A model generated the notes under the pieces. That model was not told where the DNA came from. It saw only the letters and a list, made by a program, of their open reading frames with translations, and did no database searches. The position numbers were made by a program, and so were the translations under genes. Of a stretch of 64,000 bases of DNA, positions 63,947-64,000 are shown piece by piece (position 1 is the stretch's first letter; each line of letters starts with the position of its first letter). The DNA is from Fulvimarina endophytica (GTDB taxonomy: Bacteria; Pseudomonadota; Alphaproteobacteria; Rhizobiales; Rhizobiaceae). Location: positions 186,001 through 250,000 of the forward strand of contig NZ_QURL01000003.1 in assembly GCF_003403015.1 (NCBI RefSeq), written 5' to 3'.

Positions 63947-64000
63947 CATGTCTCGACGATGCTCCGGCGGCCGCCGGGCGGTGTCAGCCGCGCCGGCGCA

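Noticed and set aside
63950..64000. A possible tail of a minus-strand gene at the right edge
   Set aside because: A TGA is present in one reverse frame but only about five codons are visible, so no gene can be supported.

Overview
The window looks like a chromosomal segment of a high-GC alphaproteobacterium, most likely of the order Hyphomicrobiales (Rhizobiales). The grounds are the mnmG-rsmG-parA-parB block with perfect parS sites, a Bug/TctC-type transporter, 3-hydroxybutyrate dehydrogenase, PrsD/PrsE-like type I secretion genes, UDP-glucuronate sugar genes and a Rhizobiales-style palindromic intergenic repeat. The genus cannot be fixed from the sequence alone. Almost all genes share one high-GC, GGC/CTC/ATC-rich codon style. 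The exception is one AT-richer gene directly after a tRNA-Thr.

Layout. 1-6.2 kb: a truncated GAF-PAS-GGDEF protein, a rhodanese, an MliC-type lysozyme inhibitor, two secreted proteins of unknown function and the GTPase TypA/BipA. 6.5-14.6 kb: a tripartite tricarboxylate transporter (tctC-tctB-tctA) followed by an AbrB-type membrane protein. It is divergent from a response regulator, histidine kinase and periplasmic binding protein operon, and a helically phased CTGAC repeat array lies between the two. 15-20 kb: mnmG-rsmG-parA-parB, the replication/segregation locus, with two parS sites inside rsmG and a third after typA, then a secreted Excalibur protein.

20-30.6 kb: a catabolic island around a LysR regulator. 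The left operon encodes a GST with an extra C-terminal domain, a SnoaL-like protein, an SDR, a CitE-type lyase, a CitF-type CoA-transferase and a class I fumarase/mesaconase. The right operon encodes an SDR, a GST and an aldehyde dehydrogenase. No lyase acyl-carrier subunit is present. The set fits degradation of an unknown compound through a citramalate-like C5 diacid to acetyl-CoA and pyruvate (inference).

31-45.3 kb: a FhuF-type iron reductase, a proline-rich secreted protein, UDP-glucose dehydrogenase and UDP-glucuronate epimerase, a GbsR/MarR regulator, a CIO-type cytochrome bd oxidase with its DUF2474 small subunit, a QseBC/PmrAB-like two-component system with a PmrA-type box next to an L,D-transpeptidase lipoprotein, a metallophosphoesterase, SelO, an IMPACT-family protein and BdhA.

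45.8-64 kb: tRNA-Thr(CGT) and an orphan HsdR-N-type nuclease-domain protein; a type I secretion pair (membrane fusion protein and ABC ATPase) divergent from a 2678-residue RTX exoprotein that joins a lamin-tail-like domain, a choice-of-anchor I domain, an ExeM/NucH-type nuclease and a 5'-nucleotidase-type region; then a ChaN-type protein, an MltB-type lytic transglycosylase, a formate/nitrite transporter-family protein and a Ser/Gly/Met-rich secreted protein. The secretion locus reads as one unit for breaking down extracellular nucleic acid. No CRISPR array, insertion sequence, prophage or rRNA was seen.
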